Shown piece by piece: positions 36,916-48,713 of a stretch of 64,000 nucleotides of DNA. The number at the start of each line of letters is the position of its first letter. Position 1 is the stretch's first letter. The position numbers and the translations under genes were made by a program. This stretch comes from Berghia stephanieae (taxonomy: Eukaryota > Mollusca > Gastropoda > Nudibranchia > Aeolidiidae), in assembly GCA_034508935.3 (NCBI GenBank), contig CM067449.1:33806391-33870390 (forward strand), in the 5' to 3' direction. Under the pieces are notes generated by a model. That model was not told where the DNA came from, made no database searches, and worked only from the letters and a program-made list of their open reading frames with translations.

Positions 36916-37040
36916 CACTATACTGTATTAACCAGACTATAAATGTGTAAGGTTACACATAGTTTTGATTGTTGGTCCGTTATACTTCCGGATGGCAATG
37001 CTGTGAGCTTCTTTATATAAAGCCACGGCAGGCCGCAAAT
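36915..37040 (+). repeat. Family D dispersed repeat, copy 4
   Basis: GTTGGTCCGTTATACTTCCG and GATGGCAATGCTGTGAGCTT are shared with copy 1. Confidence 0.5.
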
Positions 37041-37640
37041 CGTCACTTGCTATTCTTCGCACAATGCACGGTTGATTGTGTGAAAAACGTTCGGGGCCGG
37101 AAAATATCGAGGCATAGTGCAGGTTACTGTACTGTGTAAGTCCGTAAATGGGTGACTAAAAGCATTGCATAAAGAAGGCACATTTATGCAATATTAGTCT
37201 GATCAATAAAAAAAAAAAGAAAGAGAGATCAATAAAATCATAGAACAGAGAAGGCAAATCTGTTACTATGCATATGTCCCAATAAAGTATAACACAGAGA
37301 AGGCCAAAACTGTGTTATACTGGCCGGTTCGGAACAAAACAAATATAACACAGGACACCAAACATTGTTATAAAAATATTAAAGGCTGGTCGGGTTCGGT
37401 GACGAATCAAACTGCGACGTATGTCGTAATATCTCCATAAAAGAGTGAGATAATAAAAAGGTGCCCGTTAAAATTGAGTCAGTCAAAACCCTATCCAGAT
37501 CCAAAAGGATAGTGCTAAGTCTTTGACGTAAAACAAATTTGAGAAGCATGGTTGTTCTCAATAATTATTTGTTGGGCCGTGACCGGTACAGAGTGAAGAA
37601 GTATCTACACTACACATCTTCACGAAAAGTCAAAACAACT
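37041..37640. other. Unassigned sequence
   Basis: Contains repeated ATAACACAG(A/G) phrases near 37290-37360. No gene recognised. Confidence 0.3.
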
Positions 37641-37641
37641 C

Positions 37642-37653
37642 TGTTACAAGATT
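37642..37653. repeat. RTE target-site duplication, right of the 3' tail
   Basis: TGTTACAAGATT, identical to 41074-41085. It abuts the (TTC)n tail end of the minus-strand RTE element. Confidence 0.85.
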
Positions 37654-40600
37654 CTTCTTCTTCTGGGTTCCATGCCTGGTCCAGGCTTCGGATACTGCAT
37701 GAATTATCTCTCTCCATTCCTCCCTGTCTCTTGCTTTTTCAAACAGCTCTTGGATTGTTAGGTTGGTGAAGCCCTTCAGTTGGTCTATGAGTGTTTTTCT
37801 TTGTCTCCCCCGGGCGCGTTTACCAGGTATTTTTCCACAACTTGCCAGGTATTCATTCTTATCTTTCCTTACTATGTGTCCGAAAAAGGATAGTTGTCGA
37901 TCCGCTAATAAGGGCATTAGTTAGCATTAATTATCTCTCTCCATTCCTCCCTGTCTATTGCTTTTTCAAACAGCTCTTGGATTGTTAGGTTGGTGAAGCC
38001 CTTCAGTTGGTCTATGAGTGTTTTTCTTTGTCTCCCCCGGGCGCGTTTACCAGGTATTTTTCCACAACTTGCCAGGTATTCATTCTTATCTTTCCTTACT
38101 ATGTGTCCGAAAAAGGATAGTTGTCGATCCGCTATTAAGGGCATTAGTTTCCTTTGTTGGTATGTTTGTTTTAGCACTTCTTCGTTCGTTTTGTGGGCAG
38201 TATACGATATTTTCTGCATCCTTCTCAAACACCACATTTCAAAAGCTTCAATGTTCTTTTGTGTTTCTGCATTTGTAGTCCAGCTTTCGCATCCGTATAA
38301 CAAGATTGGCCAAACGTAGCACTTCAAGACTCGGAATCTAATCCCGAACGACATCTGTTTGTTTTTCAAAATGTTTCCGAGGTCCATAAAGGCCTGTTTG
38401 GCTTGAGTTATTCTTGCTCGTATGTCTCGGTTACATCTTCCATCTGTTGTCACTATTGAACCCAGGTATTTAAAACTTTCTACGTTGGTAAGTTGCTCGC
38501 CGTGAATCGTTATATTGCACGTGTTGTTGTTTTCGGGGGTTTTCTGTATTACCATGCATTCCGTTTTGGTGATATTCACTTCCATTCCCTTGGCTTCGCT
38601 ATCTACTACCACTTTGTCAACAATCTTTTGAAGTTGGATTTCTGATGTTGCAATGAGTACCGTATCGTCTGCGTATCTTATATTATTTATGTTGTGACCT
38701 CCTACTTTTATTCCCTCCATATTAGTTATGCCCCTCATGATTGTTTCTTGGTATAGATTAAACAGATCTGGTGAGGCAACACACCCTTGACGGACTCCTT
38801 TCTTAATAGGAATGGGATTTCCTGTAGAGTTTCCGATTTTGATAGATGCCTGCTGGGTGTAGTATAATGTTTGCATGAGTCTGAGGTCTTTCTCATCAGC
38901 GCCAATGGAGTGCAGTTGTTTTAGTATTTCTTCGTGGTGTACTCTGTCAAAAGCTTTTTTGTAGTCGACAAAACAGAGGTATAGTGGGGTCTGAACCTGT
39001 ATAGCTCTTTCACTTAAAACACGGAGGAGGTATATTGCGTTCCTTGTCCCTCTGTCAGGTTGGAATCCATATTGTTCTTCTGCGATTTCGGGGTTAATCT
39101 TATTCCTTAGCCTGTTGATAATTATACGCAACAGTATTTTGTTGATGTGGCTTATTAAACTTATAGTTCTAAAATTTTCGCATCTGACTGCACCTGCTTT
39201 CTTTGGTATTGCTATGAAAATAGAGTTACAGAGATCTTCTGGAATTTTCCCAGTGTTGTATATATTGTTGAATAATATGTGAAGTTCATCAATTGCCAGA
39301 TCTCCTAGGCTTTTTAATACCTCTAGAGATATTTCATCAGGGCCTGTTGCTTTACCATCCTTCATTCGTTCCATGGCATGTTCAATTTCACTTTTGGTGA
39401 TGTTTGGTCCGCTTAATGGTTCTTTGAATTTCAGTGGTGGTTCATTTCTATTTGGATCATTGTACAGTTCGCCTATGTATTCTACCCATCGGCTTTCTAT
39501 ATGTTGTTCTTCAAATAGCAGTTCCCCTTGTTTGTTCTGGATACAACTTCCTGCTGCTTTGCTTTTCCTTTTCCCTGATAGTTCTTTTATTCTTTGGTGA
39601 GCTTGTTGGGGGTTGGGTTTGTATTCTCTTTCGATTTCGCAGCATTTCCAGTCTAGATAGTTCTCGTGTGCCTCGATGCATTTGGATTTAATGTGGTTGT
39701 TCAATGTTTGGTATTCTGCAGACCCTCTGTTGCATTTTCGTCTTTCTTCAAATAGGTTTAGAATTTCATTTGTCATCCATTCCTTTTTGCTGTTTATTTG
39801 AGCTACTGGTAAATGCTTTTCTGCAGTTGCTTTGACACACTTTTGGAATATATCAAATTGTTTTTCACATTTTTCGTTATCAGGTTCACTTTGGCTTTGT
39901 ATCATGAGTGCACTTTCAAATTCTTCTCTCATTTTTGTTTGTATGCCATTGTCTTTGCATAACCTGTAATCCCTCTTTATTCTACCAACTGTTCTCTGAA
40001 TAGCTTTAAACTTTATCCTTACTGTACAAACAACTGGGACATGGTCACTGTCTACATCGGCGCCTGGGTAGGTTTTGCAATTTAATATGCCATTTCTGAA
40101 TCTTGATGATACTGCTATAAAGTCTATCTGGTTCCTTGCTCTGTCCCCTGGTGATTGCCATGTCCAGGTTCTTCTTGGGTGTTGTTGAAACCAGGTGTTT
40201 GAAAGCATTAATTTATTTGTTCTACACCAATCTGCCCAGATGTTTCCTCGTTCATTTCTGTCTCCGAGTCCATGTGGTCCGATTATGTCACCATCTCTGC
40301 CTCTGCCAATCTTAGCATTTAGGTCCCACATTACCATAATGATTTCTTGTGATTTACACATTCGTTTTGCTTTGTCTAGTGAATGGTAAAACTCCGTCAT
40401 ATCTGCATCTGTCGCCTCTTCTGTTGGTGTATAAACTTGAATAATATTGGTGTCAACTACAGGTCCTCTTAGCTTAACAAGCAAAACTCTGTCTGAGATA
40501 TCTACGTTCCCTTTGTAAAATTTGGTTGATTGTTGGTCTAAGATCATCCCTACTCCTTTTTGGAAAGAGGTTCCACCACTCCATATGATCTTATATGTCG

Positions 40601-41073
40601 TGTTGTTTTCTTGTTTTGACATGGTTCCCTGCTCTTTCCATCTCATCTCTGCCAGGCCAAGAATATTTATTTTGAGCCGTTTCATTTCTTTTAGAATGTT
40701 GTTTAGTTTTCATTTTTGGGCACAGGTCCTGACATTCCATGTCCCAATTTTGGTTTTGTCACATTTGTTAAATTTATTTCGCCTAGTAACTGGCTGACGG
40801 TTCGGTGTGACCTGACGAACATCACGTTCCCAACCGAGCGAGGCAGCAGTCTTCCGTGAAAACGTGCTCCCCTTTACGCTGTCACCGTTTAACTTTTTGG
40901 ACTTATTCATGCAGTTAACTCGGCAAAGTTACAAGAATGGTTTGCCATTGCCTATTCTTGTCGCCCTCTGCAGTTAGCCAGCTTGACCTGTTACCGTTCG
41001 ACACCACGAGGAGGTTGCAGTAGGGCTTGATGATGATCTATCTTTGCAGACTTGGCATCATCCATTTGTCGAA
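37654..41073 (-). mobile_element. Full-length RTE-clade LINE, 3420 bp, near-intact
   Basis: A non-LTR retrotransposon whose single protein nicks DNA with an APE endonuclease and copies its RNA from the nick. Bounded by perfect 12-bp target-site duplications (37642-37653, 41074-41085). The minus-strand frame starts at ATG 40910 (MNKSKKLNGDS), has the endonuclease N-terminal IGTWNVRTC near 40740 and SDHVPVV near 40040, then the RT: GKATGPDEI, CFVDYKKAFDRV, GVRQGCVASPDLF, IRYADDTVLIA (about 38665), and the C-terminal YGCESWT...FEMWCLRRM. About 997 codons to the stop at 37917. The only interruption seen is one in-frame TGA at 40710-40712. A 219-bp duplication of the C-terminal region shifts the end of the frame (separate entry). 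The 3' end is (GAA)n on the element strand. Promoter and 5' UTR are short and unresolved. Confidence 0.93.
37702..38147 (-). repeat. 219-bp direct duplication inside the RTE 3' end
   Basis: 37702-37920 and 37929-38147 are ~99% identical, offset 227 bp. Both encode the SFFGHIVRKDKNEYLASCGK...GKRARGRQRKTLIDQLKGF region. The long frame stops at the junction (REEWREIINAN-stop), while the outer copy carries the natural end (REEWREIIHAVSEAWTRHG). Confidence 0.92.
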
Positions 41074-41085
41074 TGTTACAAGATT
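41074..41085. repeat. RTE target-site duplication, 5' side
   Basis: TGTTACAAGATT, perfect match to 37642-37653. Confidence 0.85.
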
Positions 41086-41387
41086 ATAGAAGAGCAAACA
41101 TGAGACTACAACAAGACAAGATTTGTTTGTGTGTATTGTATTGTATTTACATGTTACTGAATAGGTACGTTATGATTGTCAAAACCTCTTCATTTTAATT
41201 TTGAGATTTTCCTTATTTTTTAATAAAGTTATAATTTAATTAAATCAGCAGACTTCTTTAATAATTTAAAGCTATTGTTTGTGGAGACCTTTTGTAAAAT
41301 CATTAGTCCGATTGTGGTTGGAAATATCTTTATATTTGAATGTCATAAACCAGTGACAGCCTATAAGCTTTTGAATGATACGATAGA

Positions 41388-41440
41388 ATACAATGTGACG
41401 CACCGTCTCCAGGCGGTATTATGTAGGCATAGCTGGGATC
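41388..41440 (+). repeat. Family D fragment
   Basis: GTGACGCACCGTCTCCAGGC GGTATTATGT-type block, compare the family D block near 16190-16215. Confidence 0.4.
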
Positions 41441-41487
41441 CTGAAACATGAATTTAGATATAAAAAATAAATGTTGAGAAATACTTG

Positions 41488-41511
41488 ATAATAATAATAA
41501 TAATAATAATG

Positions 41512-41604
<93 letters not shown>

Positions 41605-41655
41605 TATGATTATAATAATAACAATAATAATAATCATAATGAAATAATAATAGTA

Positions 41656-41728
<73 letters not shown>

Positions 41729-41732
41729 TAAC

Positions 41733-41803
<71 letters not shown>

Positions 41804-41808
41804 TAATA
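41488..41808. repeat. (AAT)n microsatellite, ~320 bp
   Basis: Long AAT array with a few ATG, ACA and GTA interruptions. Open frames in all phases are artefacts. Confidence 0.98.
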
Positions 41809-41879
41809 GAGTTTGAGCGAGTTCTCATATATTTCCAGAACAGACCGCGTGTAATGTTGTTTTTAATGTAGAAGTTAAA

Positions 41880-43350
41880 TTTTTTTTTTTAAATTCATGA
41901 TAATTCTCCAAACCACTCGAGCGTTTTCCATAGCCCCTGCACTCACAGAATTCCCCTTTTAATAAAGATTCAATTTAGTACACTCTGCAAATCCTATGAT
42001 TTCCTCATTACAAGAAAATATTATACAGCAATGATTAATGGCTCGTATAGCTGTCTAACGATGTAACCTTGACATGATTTTTAAAAACAAGTTCCAGTCC
42101 CACTTATAATTGACAGGGAAAGTAAGTCTGATTTATTCCGTTTGAAATATTAATGTGCGTATTTAATTTACATATTTTTCATTGTTTATTTCACATCCTT
42201 GGGCACATAACAAAACATCAGTATTTTCTTATTAAAATTTTAGGTGAATCTTATCTAAGCCACAGCTAGGTTGCTTAGCCGGACTGGCCATCTCTCAGGT
42301 CTTGATTGTAGGGTGCCGTTTGATGCAATGGTTGGACTGAGGTTGGACTGCTCCTCCTATGTCCATACTAGGAAGGGATTGGAATCTGGTTATATAAAGA
42401 TGACGTCAGATTTCTCCGCCGTGTTAAACATCATTGTCCTGTCTGCGGGACTTGTGTGCCCTCAGACATTGGTAGAGATAGGTTAGGGTTTAAAGTCAGA
42501 CCTAATAACATGTTCAAAGTGGTACAAACGGCTAAAAAAGCCTAATAAGATTTTATAAAATAGTCTAATAATACGTGAACGTTATAAGTATATGATGAGA
42601 GGGGTGATGTAGGGCGTGGTGTCTCCAGGTATTCACATTAATTTTTCCTTTGTCCGGTATTGGCAGAGTGTGAGCGATGAAGGTGGATTAGGGTTGTTTT
42701 TTTGTTGTTGTTTTTTTTTTTTTTTGGGGGGGGGGGGTTGGACCTTTTTGTGAAATATGCATCCTTGCTAGGGGAGGTAATTGCGTGTCAACCTAGTTAA
42801 CACATTGCTGCTGTCATCGTAAGGCCGGTAATATGCCATGTCGACTTTTCACTTGTGACACCGCGTGCAATCGAATTTTCATTTCATTCAGCCCTATATT
42901 CACCACTGCCTGGAGTCATGCACTCATTAACACCCGAATTAAGTAAGGTAAAGAGTGAAGCGTTTTATCAAAGGACACATCGCTGGAGTCGGGGTTTTGC
43001 CGTCGTTGTCACCCATTTGATCACTGGCCATTTGAAGAACGAGATTTCTGGCCTCACTTTTTATGTCTTCATTGTAGTGATCTATTTCAAATCCTTCCTA
43101 ACTTTCCTGGGATTTCGAAATAACTCAATACATATTTTCTCACAGTGTTGCACCATACTTTATGGTTTTATTACCTCAGCATAATTAGAAGGCCATCTGC
43201 TATAAGTACAAAACCGCCCAAGTATGACACTGCATAGATTAACGTCCAGTCGATAGGCGGGAGAGCGATATGGCGATAAATTAATCGACCGCCCGTGATC
43301 AAAGGGACATAAAAAAGTATCTTAGAATTACATAAGATTACCTGACGCCA
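41880..43350. other. Unassigned, with T-run/G-run and TATA+CRE
   Basis: 42700-42737 is T-rich followed by 11 G. GTTATATAAAGATGACGTCAG at about 42391-42411 combines a TATA-like box and a CRE palindrome, but no transcript is supported. A 109-residue frame at 42855-43184 is unrecognised. Confidence 0.35.
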
Positions 43351-43559
43351 GCCGCTATGACGTACGCAGAATATGATTGGTCTCGAGAAAATTACCAGTC
43401 ACATCCTGACACTGACGAATCCTGGAACATCTGGGATTCACTAACGCCAGTCATATTTCTATATAAGCAAAGACTTGGCTACTTCGGCCTCTCTCCCATT
43501 CCATCGTTTCTATCACCAACATGCTCTAGTAGTGAACTCGAAATTCTATTTAGCGGGAA

Positions 43560-44170
43560 ACATTGTGTGGACAGGGATTGGGGTACCGAGTAAACATCCA
43601 TCGGGGTACCGAATGGTTACAAGTTGATCCAGAACTGAATCTATCAAGTGATCCACTGGGACAACTGGATAATGGAAAAGGCTCCTCCATGAAATAACCA
43701 GGCAGAAGAAACCTTAACGCCGCCACCAGTCACATCCAACCAGATAAGGACCCTATTAAAATAAAATTGAGTTGCATACGATTAGGGATGAAATTAACTG
43801 CCCATAGCCTAACTTTAATTAATTAAAAAGTACTTTTATTCTTTTGGCTAATTATGTGTTAACTTGTTATTGTGTGAGGTAATTCTGTTGATTTATATTT
43901 AAGTATTTCTGCTTTGATTGGATTAATACTTACCCTCTGAACCTATCCATCACTATACAACGTGCCAATAATCTACCACCACTTCTACTACCCATTTCTT
44001 TAAACGTAGATAAAATTCTGACTATCTGTCGAGTTGTCAGGAACTTTAACCCGATTAAATCCGGTTAAAAGTGGCACCAGATAACTTTGTCTATGGGAAA
44101 AGTATCGGACTCCTATTTGTCTACTCCAACTTGCCACTCTCCTGCATAGACGCGACATTACTAGAGTCGT
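43560..44170 (+). repeat. LTR-like dispersed repeat, copy 2 (fossil)
   Basis: Partner of 35540-36062. A TATA-like TCTATATAAGC lies upstream at about 43458. Possibly a solo terminal repeat; old and without internal genes. The family is not determined. Confidence 0.4.
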
Positions 44171-44179
44171 TAACTGGTT

Positions 44180-44810
44180 AGTACTCCATTTTGTCATCTT
44201 TTACCCCAACCTAATACCTTTGATAGGCGTTGTGTCACAAATAGTTTGATACGGCATACACGAGCTAAAAACGATGATTGGGTTGATGATGATATCACTA
44301 GCATTATATATAGGTTAGGAGTTTAGTAAACAAATAGTCTTTTCTAGTCGTGAGGCCTATTGAGCCGATAGTTATCTCGATCTTTTTTTACGCGTCAAAC
44401 GTGCAGTAGCAATTGCCTGCTTTTCTTTGGACTGGAGATCAGTATATTATTAAGTACGTTTCGCCGGATTTAACATACCGAGTTACCAAGTCAATGCTCG
44501 AGGGGGGGGGGGGGACTCATAATATATATTATCTCAACCGCACTCAGGATCAATGTAATAGCATACGTTCCCCGAACAGAATCGGTTGACCAACGACGAC
44601 GAAGAAAACCAGGATCTGTCTTCAGACGTCGCAACACGACGTCGCGCACCAGGCGTCGTTAACCTGGTAATGATCCCTTTGCTCGTAAGGTAAGATCTCT
44701 ACCCACTGAGCAATTGGGACTCTCCAAAGATTAGGAAAACCTCTCTAGTTTTGTTGACATTGCAATGCTATGCCAGTTGTATTCACCTGCCTTGTGCCGG
44801 ATGTAGCACT
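44180..44810. other. Unassigned sequence
   Basis: Contains a 12-G run at 44502-44513 and an ACGACGTCG-rich stretch at 44600-44660. No gene recognised. Confidence 0.3.
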
Positions 44811-44811
44811 A

Positions 44812-45038
44812 CGCTGTCGTAATCTAGAAAAACACGCACTTAAAATTTTGGTCTGCAAAATTTGTTCTTCAAATATCAATCAATTAAAGTGACCCTCATC
44901 TTGGCAAAAACTTTCCCGAATTCCCAGGTTTGAGAGGTTTAGCCAAGGTGAGGGTAATTTTAATCGATCGATCTTTGAAGGACAGGTTTTCTTGCCAAAA
45001 TTTAAAATACGTGTTATTTCAGAGTACCGCATTAAGGT
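44812..45038. mobile_element. Foldback MITE, family A, complete copy
   Basis: Left end CTGTCGTAATCTAGAAAAAC, right end GTTATTTCAGAGTACCGCA, arms with TTGTTCTTCAAATATCAATC / GATCGATCTTTGAAGGACAG, centre with CCCAGGTTTGAGAGG. Best two-armed copy besides 3099-3307. Confidence 0.78.
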
Positions 45039-45039
45039 T

Positions 45040-45820
45040 GTTAGAGCGATTAGATAAGGGTCATTAATTGTGGTGCTGAATGCGCAAGGGTCAGGATGTG
45101 TTTATGTGTGTGCGTGAGGGGGGGGGGTTGCTAGTTTGCATTTGTGACAGCAGTAGATAAGATTTAGTGTTTTGATATTAAAAGAAATATCAGAAACCGT
45201 GAGTAGAAAGAATGAAAGAAAACCCATAGATATTGATTTTGTGGTATTTTGCGTAGAATTGGATATAAGCAGGTCTGATAACCGAACGCAAATATGGGCT
45301 TGTTTTAACATTGTTGTAATGGACAATATTTTTTTGTTTATTGAGATTGAGAGAATTTCCAGTACAACAATGAGACCATTGCAATTTGGGTTATCAGACC
45401 TGCAAATAAGAACACGTCGGTTTTACCCACCAATTGTAGAAAGAATGGGAGTCTGATGTGACCCTTTGCCCAAGTTTAAACTTCCCTACAGGCACTTTAT
45501 TTTTTCCCTGGATCATTAACACCAAATTTGATTCCTTGGACAACGAGGTGATTTTTGTTGATATCAGAGATCTTTGATAAATTATCCGTATATCCTTTAA
45601 CCAAATACCAAGGTGTGGAATGTCGTGAAAGAAAGAAGAAAAAAATCGTAAAATCTATTTCTTGTCATGAATAAAAAGTTAACATGTACTGTATACCCGT
45701 GTTCAGCAAAACACGAATAGAAGGAGAAGGCGCTAGAATCAGTTTGTGGAATTAATCAGATTTGTTTCCAAAAATTTTTTAAAAAGAAAAGAAAATAACC
45801 GAAGGATGATAACACTACCG
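45040..45820. other. Unassigned sequence
   Basis: A 94-residue frame at 45172-45456 is unrecognised. G-run at 45119-45127. No repeat family seen. Confidence 0.3.
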
Positions 45821-45821
45821 T

Positions 45822-45940
45822 ACCCTGAAAATATCCGTTTTAGAAATGTTGGCAAGATAATTCGTCCTACAAATATTGTAGATCGATTACTATAAATTTT
45901 GCCAAACGCTCTCAAATCTGGGACTTGTATATTCACTTTT
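45822..45940 (+). mobile_element. Foldback MITE, family A, left half
   Basis: AATGTTGGCAAGATAATTCG then TCCTAC, AATATTGTAGATCGATTAC and CTCTCAAATCTGGGACTTG. The right arm is missing. Confidence 0.5.
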
Positions 45941-45962
45941 ATATCCATTATTATTTTCTAGT

Positions 45963-48265
45963 TCAGAAAAGTGAGTGGAGCAGGCTCTTATGTTGGTAAC
46001 AACAAGATATGAAGTGAGTAGAAAAGTGCCAGAAGACAATAGAGAATAATTTTTTTTTTTTAATTTTTATTTTATTTTTTATTTTTTCGCGGCGGTGGTG
46101 GGGTTTGAACCTGCGACCTTATTGGTACGACAACTCCGCCTGGCAGGTGAGAGCGTGGCTCTACCGTGTGAGCTATCCACGAACACAAAAATATTCGTTT
46201 CAAACCCAAGTCATATTTTCTAGAGACCTCTCTCACCCACTTCTTGGAGATCACAGGCTCGCTCGCGCACAGCCATCGCGAAGTTATTTTTGACCAGCAG
46301 TTAAGCTTAATAGCCAATATTCTCAACACAAACATATAACATAGAAACGATTGAGACATTGAGTATGCTCCGGTATATGGGGTGAATTTTTAATTCAGAA
46401 AAGTGAGTGGAGCAGCACTTATGTTGGTAAGTAACAACAAGATATGAAGTGAGTAGAAAAGTGCAGAAGACAATAGACAATAATTTATTTATTTTTTTTC
46501 GCGGCGGTGGTGGGGTTTGAACCTGCGACCTTATTGGTACGACAACTCCGCCTGGCAGGTGAGAGCGTGGCTCTACCGTGTGAGCTATCCACGAACACAA
46601 AAATATTCGTTTCAAACCCAAGTCATATTTTCTAGAGACTCTCTCACCCACTTCTTGGAGATCACAGGCTCGCTCGCGCACAGCCATCGCGAAGTTATTT
46701 TTGACCAGCAGTTAAGCTTAATAGCCAAAATACTCAACACAAACATATAACAAATAACGATTGAGACATTGAGTATGCTCCGGTATATGGGGTGAGTTTT
46801 TAATTCAGAAAAGTGAGTGGAGCAGGCACTTATGTTGGTAACAACAAGATATGAAGTGAGTAGAAAAGTGCCAGAAGACAATAGAGAATAAAAAATTTTT
46901 TTTTTTTCGCGGCGGTGGTGGGGTTTAAACCTGCGACCTTATTGGTACGACAACTCCGCCTGGCAGGTGAGAGCGTGGCTCTACCGTGTGAGCTATCCAC
47001 GAACACAAAAATATTCGTTTCAAACCCAAGTCATATTTTCTAGAGACCTCTCTCACCCACTTCTTGGAGATCACAGGCTCGCTCGCGCACAGCCATCGCG
47101 AAGTTATTTTTGACCAGCAGTTAAGCTTAATAGCCAATATCTCAACACAAACATATAACATAGAAACGATTGAGACATTGAGTATGCTCCGGTATATGGG
47201 GTGATTTTTAATTCAGAAAAGTGAGTGGAGCAGGCACTTATGTTGGTAACAACAAGATATGAAGTGAGTAGAAAAGTGCCAGAAGACAATAGAGAATAAA
47301 AATTTTATTTTTTTCGCGGCGGCGGTGGGGTGTTGAACTGCGACTTATTGGTACGACAACTCGCCTGGCAGGTGAGACGTGGCTCTACCGTGTGAGTTAT
47401 CCACGAACACAAAATATTCGTTTCAAACCCAAGTCATATTTTCTAGAGACCTCTCTCACCCACTTCTTGGAGATCAGAGGCTCGCTCGCGCACAGCCATC
47501 GCGAAGTGTCTCATGTCTCAATCGTTTCTATGTTATATGTTTGTGTTGAGAATATTGGCTATTAAGTTTAACTGCTGGTCAAAAATAACTTCGCGATGGC
47601 TGTGCGCGAGCGAGCCTGTGATCTCCAAGAAGTGGGTGAGAGAGGTCTCTAGAAAAAATGACTTGGGTTTGAAACGAATATTTTGTGTTCGTGGATAGCT
47701 CACACGGTAGATCCACGCTCTCACCTGCCAGGCGGAGTTGTCGTACCAATAAGGTCGCAGGTTCAAACCCACCACCGCCGCGAAAAAAAAAAACAAAAAA
47801 AAAACATTTTTTTTTCTCTATTGTCTTCTGGCACTTTTCTACTCACTTCATATCTTGTTGTTACCAACATAAGTGCCTGCTCCACTCACTTTTCTGAATT
47901 AAAAATTCACCCCATATACCGGAGCATACTCAATGTCTCAATCGTTTCTATGTTATATGTTTGTGATGAGAATATTGGCTATTAAGCTTAACTGCTGGTC
48001 AAAAATAACTTCGCGATGGCTGTGCGCGAGCGAGCCTGTGATCTCTAAGAAGTGGGTGAGAGAGGTCTCTAGAAAATATGACTTGGGTTTGAAACGAATA
48101 TTTTTGTGTTCGTGGATAGCTCACACGGTAGAGCCACGCTCTCACCTGCCAGGCGGAGTTGTCGTACCAATAAGGTCGCAGGTTCAAACCCCACCACCGC
48201 CGCGAAAAAAAAAATATATATATATATTTTATTCTCTATTGTCTTCTGGCACTTTTCTATTATTT
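45963..48265. repeat. Array of ~410-bp tRNA-headed units, four direct then two inverted
   Basis: Unit starts (CAGAAAAGTGAGTGGAGCAG) fall at 45963, 46394, 46804 and 47213. Those units point to the minus strand. At about 47508-47514 the orientation flips and two more units follow on the plus strand (to 48265). Each unit has a tRNA-like head: D-arm GGATAGCTCACACGGTAGAGC-like (pairs GCTC/GAGC) and T-arm GTCGCAGGTTCAAACCCC. Then come the (GCGGCGGTGG) block, an A/T run and the CTTCTGGCACTTTTCTACTC body shared with the solo foldback at 15055-15232. Not a tRNA gene, as there is no proper acceptor stem or anticodon loop. Short frames repeated in each unit are not conserved proteins. Could be a SINE amplified as a satellite. 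Confidence 0.85.
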
Positions 48266-48435
48266 TCTAGGTATCATTGTTTTATTGACGGATGATCTGG
48301 CCTATCCGAGCATGTACACTGTTATATAATATTATGAAGATGTGTCATTTTCATCCTCTATTTCCCAAGATCCTGTCATTACATAATATTAGGGACTCGA
48401 TCAAGATTTCGAACTCAAAAAAGTAAGAATGTTAA

Positions 48436-48713
<278 letters not shown>

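Noticed and set aside
42855-43184. 109-residue hydrophobic frame as a gene
   Set aside because: No homology recognised, no start context or exon signals, and length within chance for AT-moderate DNA.
46130-46200. A genuine tRNA gene
   Set aside because: D-arm and T-arm look right, but no 7-bp acceptor pairing or standard anticodon stem-loop is visible, and it sits in a repeated SINE-like unit.
45963-48265. CRISPR-like array
   Set aside because: The period is ~410 bp, the whole unit is repeated and there are no short unique spacers; the host is an animal.
46072-48295. Repeated ~60-126 residue frames in the 46-48 kb array
   Set aside because: They recur because the DNA unit repeats, run in both directions across a tRNA-like head, and change frame between units.
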